Below, piece after piece: positions 6,378 to 14,132 of a stretch of 17,698 bases of DNA; positions within the stretch are counted from its first letter, which is position 1; every line of letters starts with the position of its first letter. A program made the translations under genes and the position numbers. Location of the stretch: contig JAFBAM010000287.1 in assembly GCA_019247755.1 (NCBI GenBank), positions 1 to 17,698 on the forward strand, in the 5' to 3' direction. The notes under the pieces were generated by a model. The model did no database searches, was not told the origin of the DNA, and worked only from the letters and a program-made list of their open reading frames with translations. This DNA comes from Sphingomonas sp. Its GTDB lineage: Bacteria; Pseudomonadota; Alphaproteobacteria; Sphingomonadales; Sphingomonadaceae.

Positions 6378-7246
6378 CCGCGAAGCGGATCGACGGAAAG
6401 GCCGCGGCGCAGGCGATCCGCGACCGCATTGGAGGCCTCGTCACGGAGTTCCGCAGCGCGGCGGGGCGCGCACCGGGTCTGGCCGTCGTGCTGGTCGGCG
6501 ATGACCCAGCATCCGCGGTCTATGTCCGGTCGAAGGGCAAGGCGACGCGCGAAGCCGGCATGGAAAGCTTCGAGCATCGATTGCCGGCTAGCGCCAGCCA
6601 GGAGGAGCTGCTCGCGCTCGTCGACGAGCTCAACGACAATCCCGCGGTCGACGGCATCCTGGTACAGCTTCCGCTGCCACCGCAGATCGACGAGCGCGTC
6701 GTGATCATGCGGATTTCGCCGGACAAGGACGTCGACGGCTTCCATCCCGTCAACGCGGGCCGGCTCGCCATCGGGCTGCACGGCTTCGTGCCCTGCACGC
6801 CGCTCGGCTGCCTGCGCCTGCTCCAGCAAGAGCTCGGTGATCTGTCCGGCAAGGAGGCGGTCGTGATCGGCCGCTCGAACATCGTCGGCAAGCCGATGGC
6901 GCTGCTGCTTCTTCGCGAAAGCTGCACGGTGACCGTCGCTCACAGCAGGACGCAGGACGTGCCTGCGGTCGTCCGTCGCGCCGACATCGTGGTCGCAGCC
7001 GTAGGACGGCCGAAGATGGTGAAGGGCGACTGGCTCAAGCCCGGCGCAACCGTCATCGATGTCGGCATCAACCGCACCGACGACGGCCTTGTCGGTGACG
7101 TCGACTTCGAAGGCGCAAGCGAGGTCGCGGGAGCGATCACGCCCGTGCCCGGCGGAGTCGGGCCGATGACCATCGCCATGCTGATCCGCAACACCTTCGT
7201 GTCCGCCGCGCGGCGCGAGGGCTTCAACTACGAGAAGAGCCTATGA
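6374..7246 (+). CDS. folD: Bifunctional methylenetetrahydrofolate dehydrogenase / methenyltetrahydrofolate cyclohydrolase
   Basis: FolD interconverts 5,10-methylene-, methenyl- and 10-formyl-tetrahydrofolate with NADP in the cytoplasm, supplying one-carbon units for purines and formyl-methionine. The 290-residue protein carries the active-site Y50 and K54 (YVRSKGKA), Q98 in ILVQLPLP and D121 in DKDVDGFHP, at the same positions as in E. coli FolD, followed by the NADP-binding GRSNIVGKP and the PGGVGPMT signature. The reading frame is open far upstream through egtD and yggT, but the ATG at 6374 gives the normal family N-terminus (MTAKRIDGKA). ATGA overlaps join it to the genes on both sides. 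Confidence 0.96.
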   Translation: MTAKRIDGKAAAQAIRDRIGGLVTEFRSAAGRAPGLAVVLVGDDPASAVYVRSKGKATREAGMESFEHRLPASASQEELLALVDELNDNPAVDGILVQLPLPPQIDERVVIMRISPDKDVDGFHPVNAGRLAIGLHGFVPCTPLGCLRLLQQELGDLSGKEAVVIGRSNIVGKPMALLLLRESCTVTVAHSRTQDVPAVVRRADIVVAAVGRPKMVKGDWLKPGATVIDVGINRTDDGLVGDVDFEGASEVAGAITPVPGGVGPMTIAMLIRNTFVSAARREGFNYEKSL

Positions 7247-7902
7247 TCGCTGCATTGTTGCTTGCCGCTGCCGCCACCCCTGCCGCCAAGGCTCCTGCGA
7301 TGTCCGCAGTCGATGCCGAGATTGCGTTCGCCCGCGACGCAAAGCGCATCGGGCAGTGGAGCGCGTTCCGCAAATGGGTGGACAACGACGCGGTGATGTT
7401 CACGCCACAGGCCGTCTGGGCAAAGACCTTCCTGAAGCCGCTCAAAGACCCGCCTCAAGCGATCAGCTGGCGCCCTCTGCACAGCTTCGTCAGCTGCGAC
7501 GGACGGACGGCGGTAAATACCGGCCCCTGGTACCGACAAGACGGCGCGCGCGGCGGCTACTTCACGACCGTCTGGCAACGGACGCCGCGCGGCTGGCGCT
7601 GGGTCTATGACGGCGGCGGACCGGCCTCCGGAACCGTTCGCGCGGCGCGGCCGCGAATCCACCGTGCATCATGCCGCCCGGCCGCTCCCGGTGCGCCGGT
7701 ATCGGCTCCGCCGCCGCTGACGTCGGCGGAAGCGCGCACGACGCCGGAGGACAACGGCCGCGGCCAGTCCGCCGACAAGACGCTGGGCTGGGAGTGGAAG
7801 GTCGAAAAGGACGGCTCGCGCAAGCTCCGCGTCTATCAGTGGAAAGGCGGCATGTACGCGCAGGTTCTCTATAACGACGTGCCGGCCCCACCGTCGAAAT
7901 GA
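7243..7902 (+). CDS. Putative secreted NTF2-like (DUF4440-type) protein
   Basis: A 219-residue protein with a short hydrophobic leader (MIAALLLAAAATPAAKAPA) that looks like a signal peptide, so it is probably periplasmic. Residues about 23-128 resemble the NTF2/SnoaL-like fold: a leading helix with AFARDAKRIGQW, then VNTGPWYRQDG, YFTTVWQRTPRGWRWVYDGG, a pattern common in DUF4440 proteins. A Pro/Ala-rich linker and a C-terminal part ending in WEWKVEKDG...QWKGGMYAQVLYN follow; I do not recognise that part. The activity is unknown. The start overlaps the folD stop and the stop overlaps the marC start, both as ATGA, so it belongs to the same translationally coupled chain. Confidence 0.8.
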   Translation: MIAALLLAAAATPAAKAPAMSAVDAEIAFARDAKRIGQWSAFRKWVDNDAVMFTPQAVWAKTFLKPLKDPPQAISWRPLHSFVSCDGRTAVNTGPWYRQDGARGGYFTTVWQRTPRGWRWVYDGGGPASGTVRAARPRIHRASCRPAAPGAPVSAPPPLTSAEARTTPEDNGRGQSADKTLGWEWKVEKDGSRKLRVYQWKGGMYAQVLYNDVPAPPSK

Positions 7903-8531
7903 TCGAGCTGTTCGGATCGGCGCTCGTCACCTTCCTGGTGATCATCGATCCGCCAGGCTGCGCGCCCATTTTCGCCAGCCTGACCAAGGGCGCCACGGCG
8001 GCGCACCGTCGCGCGATGGCGATCCGCTCGTCGCTGATCGCCTGGGCGATCCTGATGTTCTTCGCCTTGCTTGGCCGGCCGCTGCTGCACTGGCTCGGCA
8101 TCAGCCTGGCAAGCTTCCGCATCGCCGGCGGAATCCTGCTCTTCTACATCGCCGTCGACATGGTGTTCGAGCGCCGTACCGAGCGACGCGAGAAGCGCGC
8201 CGAGGAGATCGAGGGCACGCCCGACGGCGAGGACATCAGCGTCTTCCCGATGGCGATGCCGATGATCACCGGCCCGGGGTCGATCGCCAGCGCGATGCTC
8301 TGGGTGTCGCGCGCGGAAACTCCGGTCCATGTCGCGGTCGTCCTCGCGGCGATTACGGTCGTGATGCTGATCACCGCCATCACCCTGCTTGCTGCAGGGC
8401 CGCTGATGCGGCTGATCGGCGACAAGGTCGAAGCGGTGATCACCAGGATCCTCGGCGTGATCCTGGCGGCGCTCGCCGCCCAGTTCATTATCGATGGCCT
8501 AAGGCAGAGCTTCCCGCACGTGCTGGCCTAG
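7899..8531 (+). CDS. MarC family integral membrane protein
   Basis: A 210-residue inner-membrane protein with about six hydrophobic segments arranged as two similar halves. IDPPGCAPIFASLTKG near the N-terminus and MPMITGPGSIASAML in the middle are the paired signatures of the MarC/SNARE-associated-like family. Despite the name, E. coli MarC was shown not to be needed for multiple antibiotic resistance, and the function is unknown. The loop between the halves (about residues 88-110) is strongly charged. It ends the plus-strand chain; one base separates its stop from the stop of the convergent membrane glycosyltransferase gene. Confidence 0.9.
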   Translation: MIELFGSALVTFLVIIDPPGCAPIFASLTKGATAAHRRAMAIRSSLIAWAILMFFALLGRPLLHWLGISLASFRIAGGILLFYIAVDMVFERRTERREKRAEEIEGTPDGEDISVFPMAMPMITGPGSIASAMLWVSRAETPVHVAVVLAAITVVMLITAITLLAAGPLMRLIGDKVEAVITRILGVILAALAAQFIIDGLRQSFPHVLA

Positions 8532-8532
8532 C

Positions 8533-10365
8533 TCAGCCGGCGACCTTCCACATCCGGTAAGGCGAGTCCTTGGGGAGTTCGACCGGCGTCAGCCAGCCGG
8601 GCACCTTGTTCTTTTGCAGCTGCGCATAGAAACCCTGCGGCGCCTCCGACATGAAGATCGTCGTCGTCGAGCTGTCGGGACAGCTCAGCACGTAATTGGC
8701 GCGATATTTGAGCGCGAGCGCATGGGCCTGCGCCTCCGATCCGCGCCAGAAATTCATCACGTCCGCAATCTGGTCGCCGTTGCGGTGATAGGGCCCGGCG
8801 ATCGAATCGTGCGGCGTGACCGTGATCAGCCGCGGCGCAAGATCGACGAAGGTGAACACGACTCCCTTTGGCTGAAGCGCAATCGGCCTCAGGCCCCACA
8901 TCGACCCGCACAGCCGGTTCGCCTTGCCTATCTGCGCATCGCGCGGCGTCGGAGGTGGCTCTGGGATGAAATTGAGCACGAACGGCACCGCTCCGCCGGC
9001 GCCTACGATCACGAGGACGGCCAAGGCCAACGTCCTTGGTGAGTAGACCCTGCCTCCAATTGGGATAGGGATGTTCGGCCAACGGAAATTCCAAACCGGC
9101 GAACCAAAGCGCCACGTGAGCGCCGCGCACCCGATGACGGCCATCATCTGCGACGCCGGCCCGGTACGCGTCTGCCAGAAAAGAAGCAGGGTCGCGGTAA
9201 TGCCCGGCACTGCGGCGCCGATGACCCGCCGAAGTAGCTCGCGGTCGCGGCGGTGCCACCATGCCAGCAGGCCCCAGCCAATCGCCCCGGTGACGGGAAA
9301 GGCGATGATCAACGTCGCGATGCGCCAACCGTGTCGGTAGAAAGGCCGCGCTTCCTTGACGTGGCTGAGCCAAAGCCGGTCGACTTCCGGCGAGACACCT
9401 TCGAGCCGCTGCAAGCAATGCGGCCAGGTCAATGCGTGATAGGCAGCGACAATCACGCCCGCCCCGGCTGCCAACGCCAACCGTCGCTTCCAGTCGCCGG
9501 GCGGGACCCATGCCATCGCCAGCATCAGCGCGCTACCGACCAGCGCATCGGAAAGCCAGACCGGCGACAAGGCGTCGCAGACGTTGTTCCAATTGTCGTT
9601 CGACGCGAAGGCCAGAAACGCGAACGCAGTCCCGCCGCCAAGCGAGACGGCATAGACGAAAAGGCGCTCCCGCTCCTTGGGGTCGATCACCCAGAACAAC
9701 ACCACCGCGGCGCCGAGCAGCGCCAGGTAGATCATCATCTCGAGCCCGATCGCGAGCGACAGAGCGGTCGAGATGCCGAGCACGAGCCCGCCGCGGATCC
9801 GGTTGGGATCGGCGATCGCCGAAATGCTGACTGCCAACAGCGCGAGCTGCCAGCCGTGGTGGTCGATCCGCTCCGGCATGAACATGCCGTTGGTCGAGCC
9901 CGCGAAAAACAGCGCCAGGAACGCGAGCAAATAGGCCGACGGCCCGAGCAGCCGCCGCGCCGTCAGCGCCAGCGAGAAGAGCAGCAGCAGGTAGGGCAGC
10001 AGCGGCGCGATCGCGACCGCCCAGCGCTCCGCCGCCGGTCCGCCGAGGAATGGCCTCAGGCCCAGGATAAGGCTCGCAATCGGCAGGTCGACCAAGCGCG
10101 ACCAGTGGATGCTCGCGCCGATCGGCGGATTCAGTCGATGCTGCCGAAGATCATACCAACCTTGCCCGTGAATCAGAGCGCGGACCTGCATGATCCGCAT
10201 GTTGTCGTCGGTATCGCCGAGGCCGAACCAGCGGATCTGGTCCCACTTGCTGTAAATGTAGAAGGCACAGAAGCCGAGCCAGACGATGACGACGACCCAT
10301 TTCCACTGGCGCTCGATCAGCGCGAGCGCCCTGGCTTCCCAATCCCCCTCCTTGCCTTGGGTCAT
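8533..10365 (-). CDS. STT3-like GT-C membrane glycosyltransferase family protein
   Basis: A 610-residue protein with about ten or more membrane helices and a C-terminal extracytoplasmic part of about 150 residues. The first external loop has GDTDDNMRIMQVRAL (D51, D53, D54), then PPIGASIHWSRLVDLP, and a later RIDHHGWQLAL (166-176). Acidic residues in the first loop and a DHH-type motif in the second are the pattern of STT3/AglB/PglB oligosaccharyltransferases and other GT-C enzymes using lipid-linked sugar donors. The acceptor could be protein, lipid or glycan; no WWDYG motif was seen, so a true oligosaccharyltransferase is unproven. The ATG at 10365 is preferred over an upstream TTG at 10383. 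It diverges from the GtrA-like gene with only 46 bases between them. Such proteins are sometimes mislabelled AcrB-like. Confidence 0.72.
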   Translation of the reverse strand: MTQGKEGDWEARALALIERQWKWVVVIVWLGFCAFYIYSKWDQIRWFGLGDTDDNMRIMQVRALIHGQGWYDLRQHRLNPPIGASIHWSRLVDLPIASLILGLRPFLGGPAAERWAVAIAPLLPYLLLLFSLALTARRLLGPSAYLLAFLALFFAGSTNGMFMPERIDHHGWQLALLAVSISAIADPNRIRGGLVLGISTALSLAIGLEMMIYLALLGAAVVLFWVIDPKERERLFVYAVSLGGGTAFAFLAFASNDNWNNVCDALSPVWLSDALVGSALMLAMAWVPPGDWKRRLALAAGAGVIVAAYHALTWPHCLQRLEGVSPEVDRLWLSHVKEARPFYRHGWRIATLIIAFPVTGAIGWGLLAWWHRRDRELLRRVIGAAVPGITATLLLFWQTRTGPASQMMAVIGCAALTWRFGSPVWNFRWPNIPIPIGGRVYSPRTLALAVLVIVGAGGAVPFVLNFIPEPPPTPRDAQIGKANRLCGSMWGLRPIALQPKGVVFTFVDLAPRLITVTPHDSIAGPYHRNGDQIADVMNFWRGSEAQAHALALKYRANYVLSCPDSSTTTIFMSEAPQGFYAQLQKNKVPGWLTPVELPKDSPYRMWKVAG

Positions 10366-10411
10366 TTTTCGGGCTGTAGCCAAACAAGACTAAACGGCAA
10401 GCAGCCTGGGC

Positions 10412-10816
10412 ATGGCAACGAGATTAAACTTTCCTCACAAGACGTTCGGGCAACTGGTCCGCTTCGCGATCGTCGGCTTTGGGCTCGCGGCGATCTATTC
10501 GGCGATCTACTGGTACCTTGCGACCTATGTGATGCCGCCAGTCGCGGCGGTGGTCATCGCGTTCCTGGTGTCGGTCAGCATCGGCTTCGTGATGCACAGC
10601 CGCTGGAGCTTTCGCGGGCACGGGGCGGAGGAAGACCACCGGCTGAAGGTCAAATTCCTACTCGTGCAATTGTCGGGCTTCTTCTTGAACGAGGCCTTCA
10701 CCTGGGTTCTGACCGGTCCACTGGTCCACGGGCCGACCTGGTGGCCGCTGATCCCGGCGATCTTTCTAACGCCGTTTGTGACCTTCGCGCTCAACCGCCA
10801 GCTGGTTTTCCGCTGA
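10412..10816 (+). CDS. GtrA family small membrane protein
   Basis: A 134-residue protein with four hydrophobic helices and the family marks QLVRFAIVGFGLA at the start, GFVMHSRWSF in the middle and TFALNRQLVF at the end. GtrA proteins are thought to flip undecaprenyl-phosphate-linked glucose or other sugars to the periplasmic face so that a GT-C enzyme can use them. The next gene starts inside its stop codon (TGATG), so the two are coupled. The GtrB-like glycosyltransferase that would make its substrate lies just beyond, on the opposite strand. Confidence 0.88.
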   Translation: MATRLNFPHKTFGQLVRFAIVGFGLAAIYSAIYWYLATYVMPPVAAVVIAFLVSVSIGFVMHSRWSFRGHGAEEDHRLKVKFLLVQLSGFFLNEAFTWVLTGPLVHGPTWWPLIPAIFLTPFVTFALNRQLVFR

Positions 10817-11544
10817 TGGAGCGCGTCGTCTATCAGCAGATGGCCGAGCTGGACGACCGCCATTGGTGGTATCGGGCGCGGCGCCGCATCATCGCAGACC
10901 TCATCCGCCGCGAGGTGTCTCCGCCCGCGAACGCGCAGATTCTCGAGCTTGGCTGCGGGACTGGCCACAATCTCGCGATGCTGTCGGGCTTCGGCCATGT
11001 CGACGGGCTGGAGCTGGACGAGGAGGCACGTGAGCTGTCCGAGAAGCGGCTCGGCCGGAAGATCATGAGCTCGCCTCTGCCCGAGCTGGGCGAGGTTCCA
11101 AACGGCCATTACGACCTCATCGGCGCGTTCGATGTCATCGAGCATATCGATGACGATCGCGCAGCACTGGCCTCGATCGCGACGAAGCTGAAGAGCGGCG
11201 GCAAGTTCGTGATGACCGTCCCGGCCCACCAGTGGATGTGGTCGGCGCATGATGTCGTGAACCACCATAAGCGCCGATATTCGAAATCAGGTTTGAAGGC
11301 CTTGATCGAGAATTCCCCGATGAGCCTCGATCGCGTCGGTTATTTCAACAGTTTGCTGTTCCCGCTCGCCGTCGCCGAGCGCGCCGCTTCCAAGCTGCGC
11401 GGGAAGAATGACGCCGACGTGAGGCTGCCGCCGGCACCGGTCAACGCAGCCTTCGAGAAGGTCTTCGAAGCTGAGCGCTATTTGGTCGGACGCTTGCCCT
11501 TGCCGCCGGGCCTCTCGCTGTTCGCCGTCGCATCGGCGAGATAG
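10816..11544 (+). CDS. Class I SAM-dependent methyltransferase of the glycan-cluster type
   Basis: A 242-residue soluble protein with a Rossmann-type SAM domain: motif I is LELGCGTG (residues 43-50), followed by the acidic GLELDE segment and FDVIEHIDDD. The N-terminus (MAELDDRHWWYRARRRII) matches methyltransferases often found beside DPM1/GtrB-like transferases and GtrA proteins, where they are presumed to methylate a sugar or a lipid carrier; the substrate here is unknown. The start ATG overlaps the GtrA stop. Its last 67 bases overlap the 3' end of the convergent family 2 glycosyltransferase gene, an unusually long coding overlap. Confidence 0.87.
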   Translation: MERVVYQQMAELDDRHWWYRARRRIIADLIRREVSPPANAQILELGCGTGHNLAMLSGFGHVDGLELDEEARELSEKRLGRKIMSSPLPELGEVPNGHYDLIGAFDVIEHIDDDRAALASIATKLKSGGKFVMTVPAHQWMWSAHDVVNHHKRRYSKSGLKALIENSPMSLDRVGYFNSLLFPLAVAERAASKLRGKNDADVRLPPAPVNAAFEKVFEAERYLVGRLPLPPGLSLFAVASAR

Positions 11545-12512
11545 CCGAGGCGCGCCTTGCGCCGATCGCCGCCTGGCAGTTTTTCGACGCCGGCAATCTC
11601 CTGGACGATGTACAGCGGCCTGCGCTTCGCCTCGTTATATAGCCGGCCGATATATTCGCCCTGCAGCGCAAGGACGAACATTTGCACCGCGCCCAGCACG
11701 ACCACGACGAGCATCAACGACGTCCAGCCCTGGATGTTCTGGCCGCTGAGCCAGGCGTAGGCGATGTAAAGGATCAGCACGACCGAGCCGAGCGAGAGCC
11801 AAAGGCCCGCATGGCTCGCGAGCTTCAACGGCGCCGACGAGAAGCCGGTCAGCGCGTCGAGCGCGAAGCGGATCATCTTCTTCAGCGGATATTTCGTCTC
11901 GCCGGCAAACCGCTCCTGCCGGTCATAAGCAAACGGCACCTGCTTGAAGCCGATCCACGCCACCATTCCGCGGATGAAGCGCGCCTGTTCAGGCATGGCC
12001 AGCAGCGCATCGAGGGCGCGGCGGCTCATCAGGCGGAAGTCGCCGGCATCGAGCGGAATATCTACCTCGGTCGCTCTCGACAGAAGCCGATAAAATCCGT
12101 GCGCCGTTGCGCGTTTGAACGCCGTCTCCCCGGCGCGGCTCTTGCGGACGCCATAGACGACGTCAGCCTGCGCCTCGCGCATGGCCTCGATCATTCCACC
12201 CAGAAGCTCTGGCGGGTCCTGCAGGTCGGCATCGATGATCAGGATCGTTTCGCCGCGGCAGAGATCGAGTCCCGCGGTCAGCGCCAGCTGGTGCCCGTGA
12301 TTGCGCGAGAGGTTCACGGCAATCAGGTGCGGATCATCAGCCGCGAGCCGCTGCATTGCGGACCAGCTGCCGTCACGGGAACCGTCATTGACCAGCACCA
12401 GCTCATAATCGTCGCCGGCGGCAGCGCGCGCGGCGGCGCCAAGCCGCTGGTGGAGTTCGGGCAGGCAGGCTTCCTCATTGAAGCACGGAACGACGATCGA
12501 GAGCGCGGTCAT
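11478..12512 (-). CDS. GtrB/DPM1-like family 2 glycosyltransferase with C-terminal membrane pair
   Basis: A 344-residue enzyme expected to transfer a sugar from a nucleotide donor to undecaprenyl phosphate at the cytoplasmic face. The GT-A domain begins SIVVPCFNEE, contains VNDGSRDGS and the metal-binding DADLQDPPE (D94, D96), and ends with the GDFRLMSRRA and RFIRGMVAWIGF segments typical of bactoprenol glucosyltransferases. Two membrane helices (about 231-255 and 265-290) and the EYIGRLYNE.K.RP.Y segment follow, also characteristic. A Lys/Arg-rich tail closes the protein. The start overlaps the stop of the upstream GT-C-like gene (ATGA in the minus direction), so it is the last gene of a three-gene minus-strand operon. 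It pairs functionally with the GtrA-like gene. Confidence 0.92.
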   Translation of the reverse strand: MTALSIVVPCFNEEACLPELHQRLGAAARAAAGDDYELVLVNDGSRDGSWSAMQRLAADDPHLIAVNLSRNHGHQLALTAGLDLCRGETILIIDADLQDPPELLGGMIEAMREAQADVVYGVRKSRAGETAFKRATAHGFYRLLSRATEVDIPLDAGDFRLMSRRALDALLAMPEQARFIRGMVAWIGFKQVPFAYDRQERFAGETKYPLKKMIRFALDALTGFSSAPLKLASHAGLWLSLGSVVLILYIAYAWLSGQNIQGWTSLMLVVVVLGAVQMFVLALQGEYIGRLYNEAKRRPLYIVQEIAGVEKLPGGDRRKARLGYLADATANSERPGGKGKRPTK

Positions 12513-14062
12513 GGGTGCGTTTTGTAGAGAATAGAACCGGGTCCGCGCCAGACCGGTATCATGTCGGCCGCGGTGGCGGGGTCGTAAGGCGGCGGATCGA
12601 TTAGCCAGACATAGTCGAAATCGTTGCGCGGAAGGGTCGAAAGCGACTGGTCGATCTGCCGGTGAAGCCGCTCGAAACAGCGGTTCGGCCGGACCAGCTG
12701 AGAAGGGTCGGCAGCGAAATAGCCGGCCTTGGTATATTTGAGATCCAGCAGGTTAAGGCCTTCGATCACCCACTGGTCGTTGCTGAACCCTTCGCGCCGG
12801 ACGATGACCATCGCCCCCAGATGCCCGTTGCGGAGCATCGGCCAATATTCCTGGCAGGTCATGCCGACGAGGCTGATGACGCGCGACCCACGCGGCACGA
12901 CATCGAGCGCCTGGAGCTTTGCGCTCTGGTCTTTGGCAGCGAGGCCAAGGCTGAGCGTGTTGGCGACGGTGCGCGTGGCGAAGAACAGGAGTCCGAGGAT
13001 GGCGAGCACCTGCGCGGTGCGGCGATCGGGCCGCCCGCGAAAGCGGATGGCGAGCAACGCGACGGCCATCAAGTAGGGCACCAGTCGCATATCGGCATAG
13101 GCGGAGCCGAAGACGATCCTGGGGATGATCGCGAAGGAAACGGCTAGCACGATCGCCGAGAAAGCGAGGTTGCGCGACAGCGTCAGTTTTCGACTGACCA
13201 GCGCGTAGACAAAGGCAATGGCCGCCGCGACCAGCGACCCGATGTCGAACCATTTCCACTGGTCCCGCAGCGCCGAATAGATCCAGCGCCACTTCACCTT
13301 CCAGTTGAACCAGTCGACCGTCTGGCCGCCGTGCGCTTCGCTTCGCCAAAGCAGCATGACCAGGATCGGCAACGCCATCACCGATGTGTGCAGTGCAGCC
13401 TCGATTCCGGCGCGCCACCATGTCCGTCCCCGGTCGTGCAGGCGCACGGCATCGGCCGAAAAGCACATCAGCCCAAGGAGGCCCCAGCCGTAGGTGTGGC
13501 AGAAGAAGACCATTAAGGAGATCGGCCCGAATAGCCAACTCCGCAGCGTCGTGTGGTCCAGCCTTCCCAGCCGCAGCCACAGCCCGAAGGCGAGGAAAGC
13601 GAAAGCGACCGACAACGCATAGTTCACGAAGCCGAACAGGAAGGGATAGCCGTAGATGAACGGCAGCGCGAAGAAGGCGGTGGGCGGGATTCGGCCATGC
13701 ACCTCTCTTGCGACCCACAGGAATCCGGCCGCAGTCATCGGGGGAATCAGCAGCACGATCAGTTTCACCGCCGGCTCAAGACCAAGCAGCTTGCCAAGAG
13801 GGATCACCAGCAGGTCGACGCCGAGGTTGCCGATCGCGGCCCAGTGATAGTCGTAATATTGCTGAAGCCACGGCGAATGTTCGAGATCCAGCTCGACCCG
13901 GTACCGGCCCATGTGGCCCATCAGGTCGACCAGCGGAGGGACGGGCGGGTAGAGCAAAGGGATCGCAGTCGCGAACGCGACGAACGCGATGAACCAGGGC
14001 GCCTCCCACCAGGGACGCACCTCCTGATCCGTCTGCACCGCCGAAGCGGCCTGAGCCCCCAT
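12509..14062 (-). CDS. Large GT-C-like membrane protein, tandem paralogue B
   Basis: A 517-residue protein with about ten hydrophobic segments and a soluble C-terminal region of about 130 residues. The first external loop has PPVPPLVDLMGHMGRYRVEL, with Asp and His as in GT-C glycosyltransferases of the DLP.HL type; PFLFGFVNYALS is another family mark. The C-terminal part contains GFSNDQWVIEGLNLLDLKY and FDYVWLIDPPPYD, shared with the neighbour. Donor and acceptor are unknown. The ATG at 14062 is preferred because the paralogue also begins MG and a GGAGGAGA ribosome site (14063-14070) directly precedes it, though the spacing is short; a GTG at 14077 would read through that site. Its stop overlaps the GT2 start. 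Confidence 0.78.
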   Translation of the reverse strand: MGAQAASAVQTDQEVRPWWEAPWFIAFVAFATAIPLLYPPVPPLVDLMGHMGRYRVELDLEHSPWLQQYYDYHWAAIGNLGVDLLVIPLGKLLGLEPAVKLIVLLIPPMTAAGFLWVAREVHGRIPPTAFFALPFIYGYPFLFGFVNYALSVAFAFLAFGLWLRLGRLDHTTLRSWLFGPISLMVFFCHTYGWGLLGLMCFSADAVRLHDRGRTWWRAGIEAALHTSVMALPILVMLLWRSEAHGGQTVDWFNWKVKWRWIYSALRDQWKWFDIGSLVAAAIAFVYALVSRKLTLSRNLAFSAIVLAVSFAIIPRIVFGSAYADMRLVPYLMAVALLAIRFRGRPDRRTAQVLAILGLLFFATRTVANTLSLGLAAKDQSAKLQALDVVPRGSRVISLVGMTCQEYWPMLRNGHLGAMVIVRREGFSNDQWVIEGLNLLDLKYTKAGYFAADPSQLVRPNRCFERLHRQIDQSLSTLPRNDFDYVWLIDPPPYDPATAADMIPVWRGPGSILYKTHP

Positions 14063-14132
14063 TCTCCTCCGCCTCACACGACCGAACGGCGCCTCCTAGC
14101 GGCGAGCGGCCATTTGTCTATTTAAACTCGTG

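Noticed and set aside
8533..10365. Reading the 610-residue protein as an AcrB/RND efflux protein
   Set aside because: It is far shorter than an RND pump, lacks the two large periplasmic domains, and has acidic first-loop and DHH motifs that fit GT-C enzymes.
9253..11544. A 763-codon plus-strand frame running through the STT3-like gene, the GtrA gene and into the methyltransferase
   Set aside because: Only the part from 10816 is the methyltransferase. The upstream part is antisense to a well-formed membrane protein, is rich in Arg, Gln and Pro, and resembles no family, as expected for a shadow frame in GC-rich DNA.
13553..14125. Plus-strand frames opposite the tandem GT-C-like genes, such as one of 190 codons
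   Set aside because: They are antisense to two paralogous genes, have Arg/Gln/His-rich content and no ribosome site, and similar shadows occur opposite both copies because the coding strands are similar.
14063..14132. Possible terminator or promoter between the tandem paralogues
   Set aside because: The gap has GC-rich partial dyads and a TTTAAA stretch but no hairpin with a T-run and no clear promoter, so only the ribosome site of the downstream gene is claimed.
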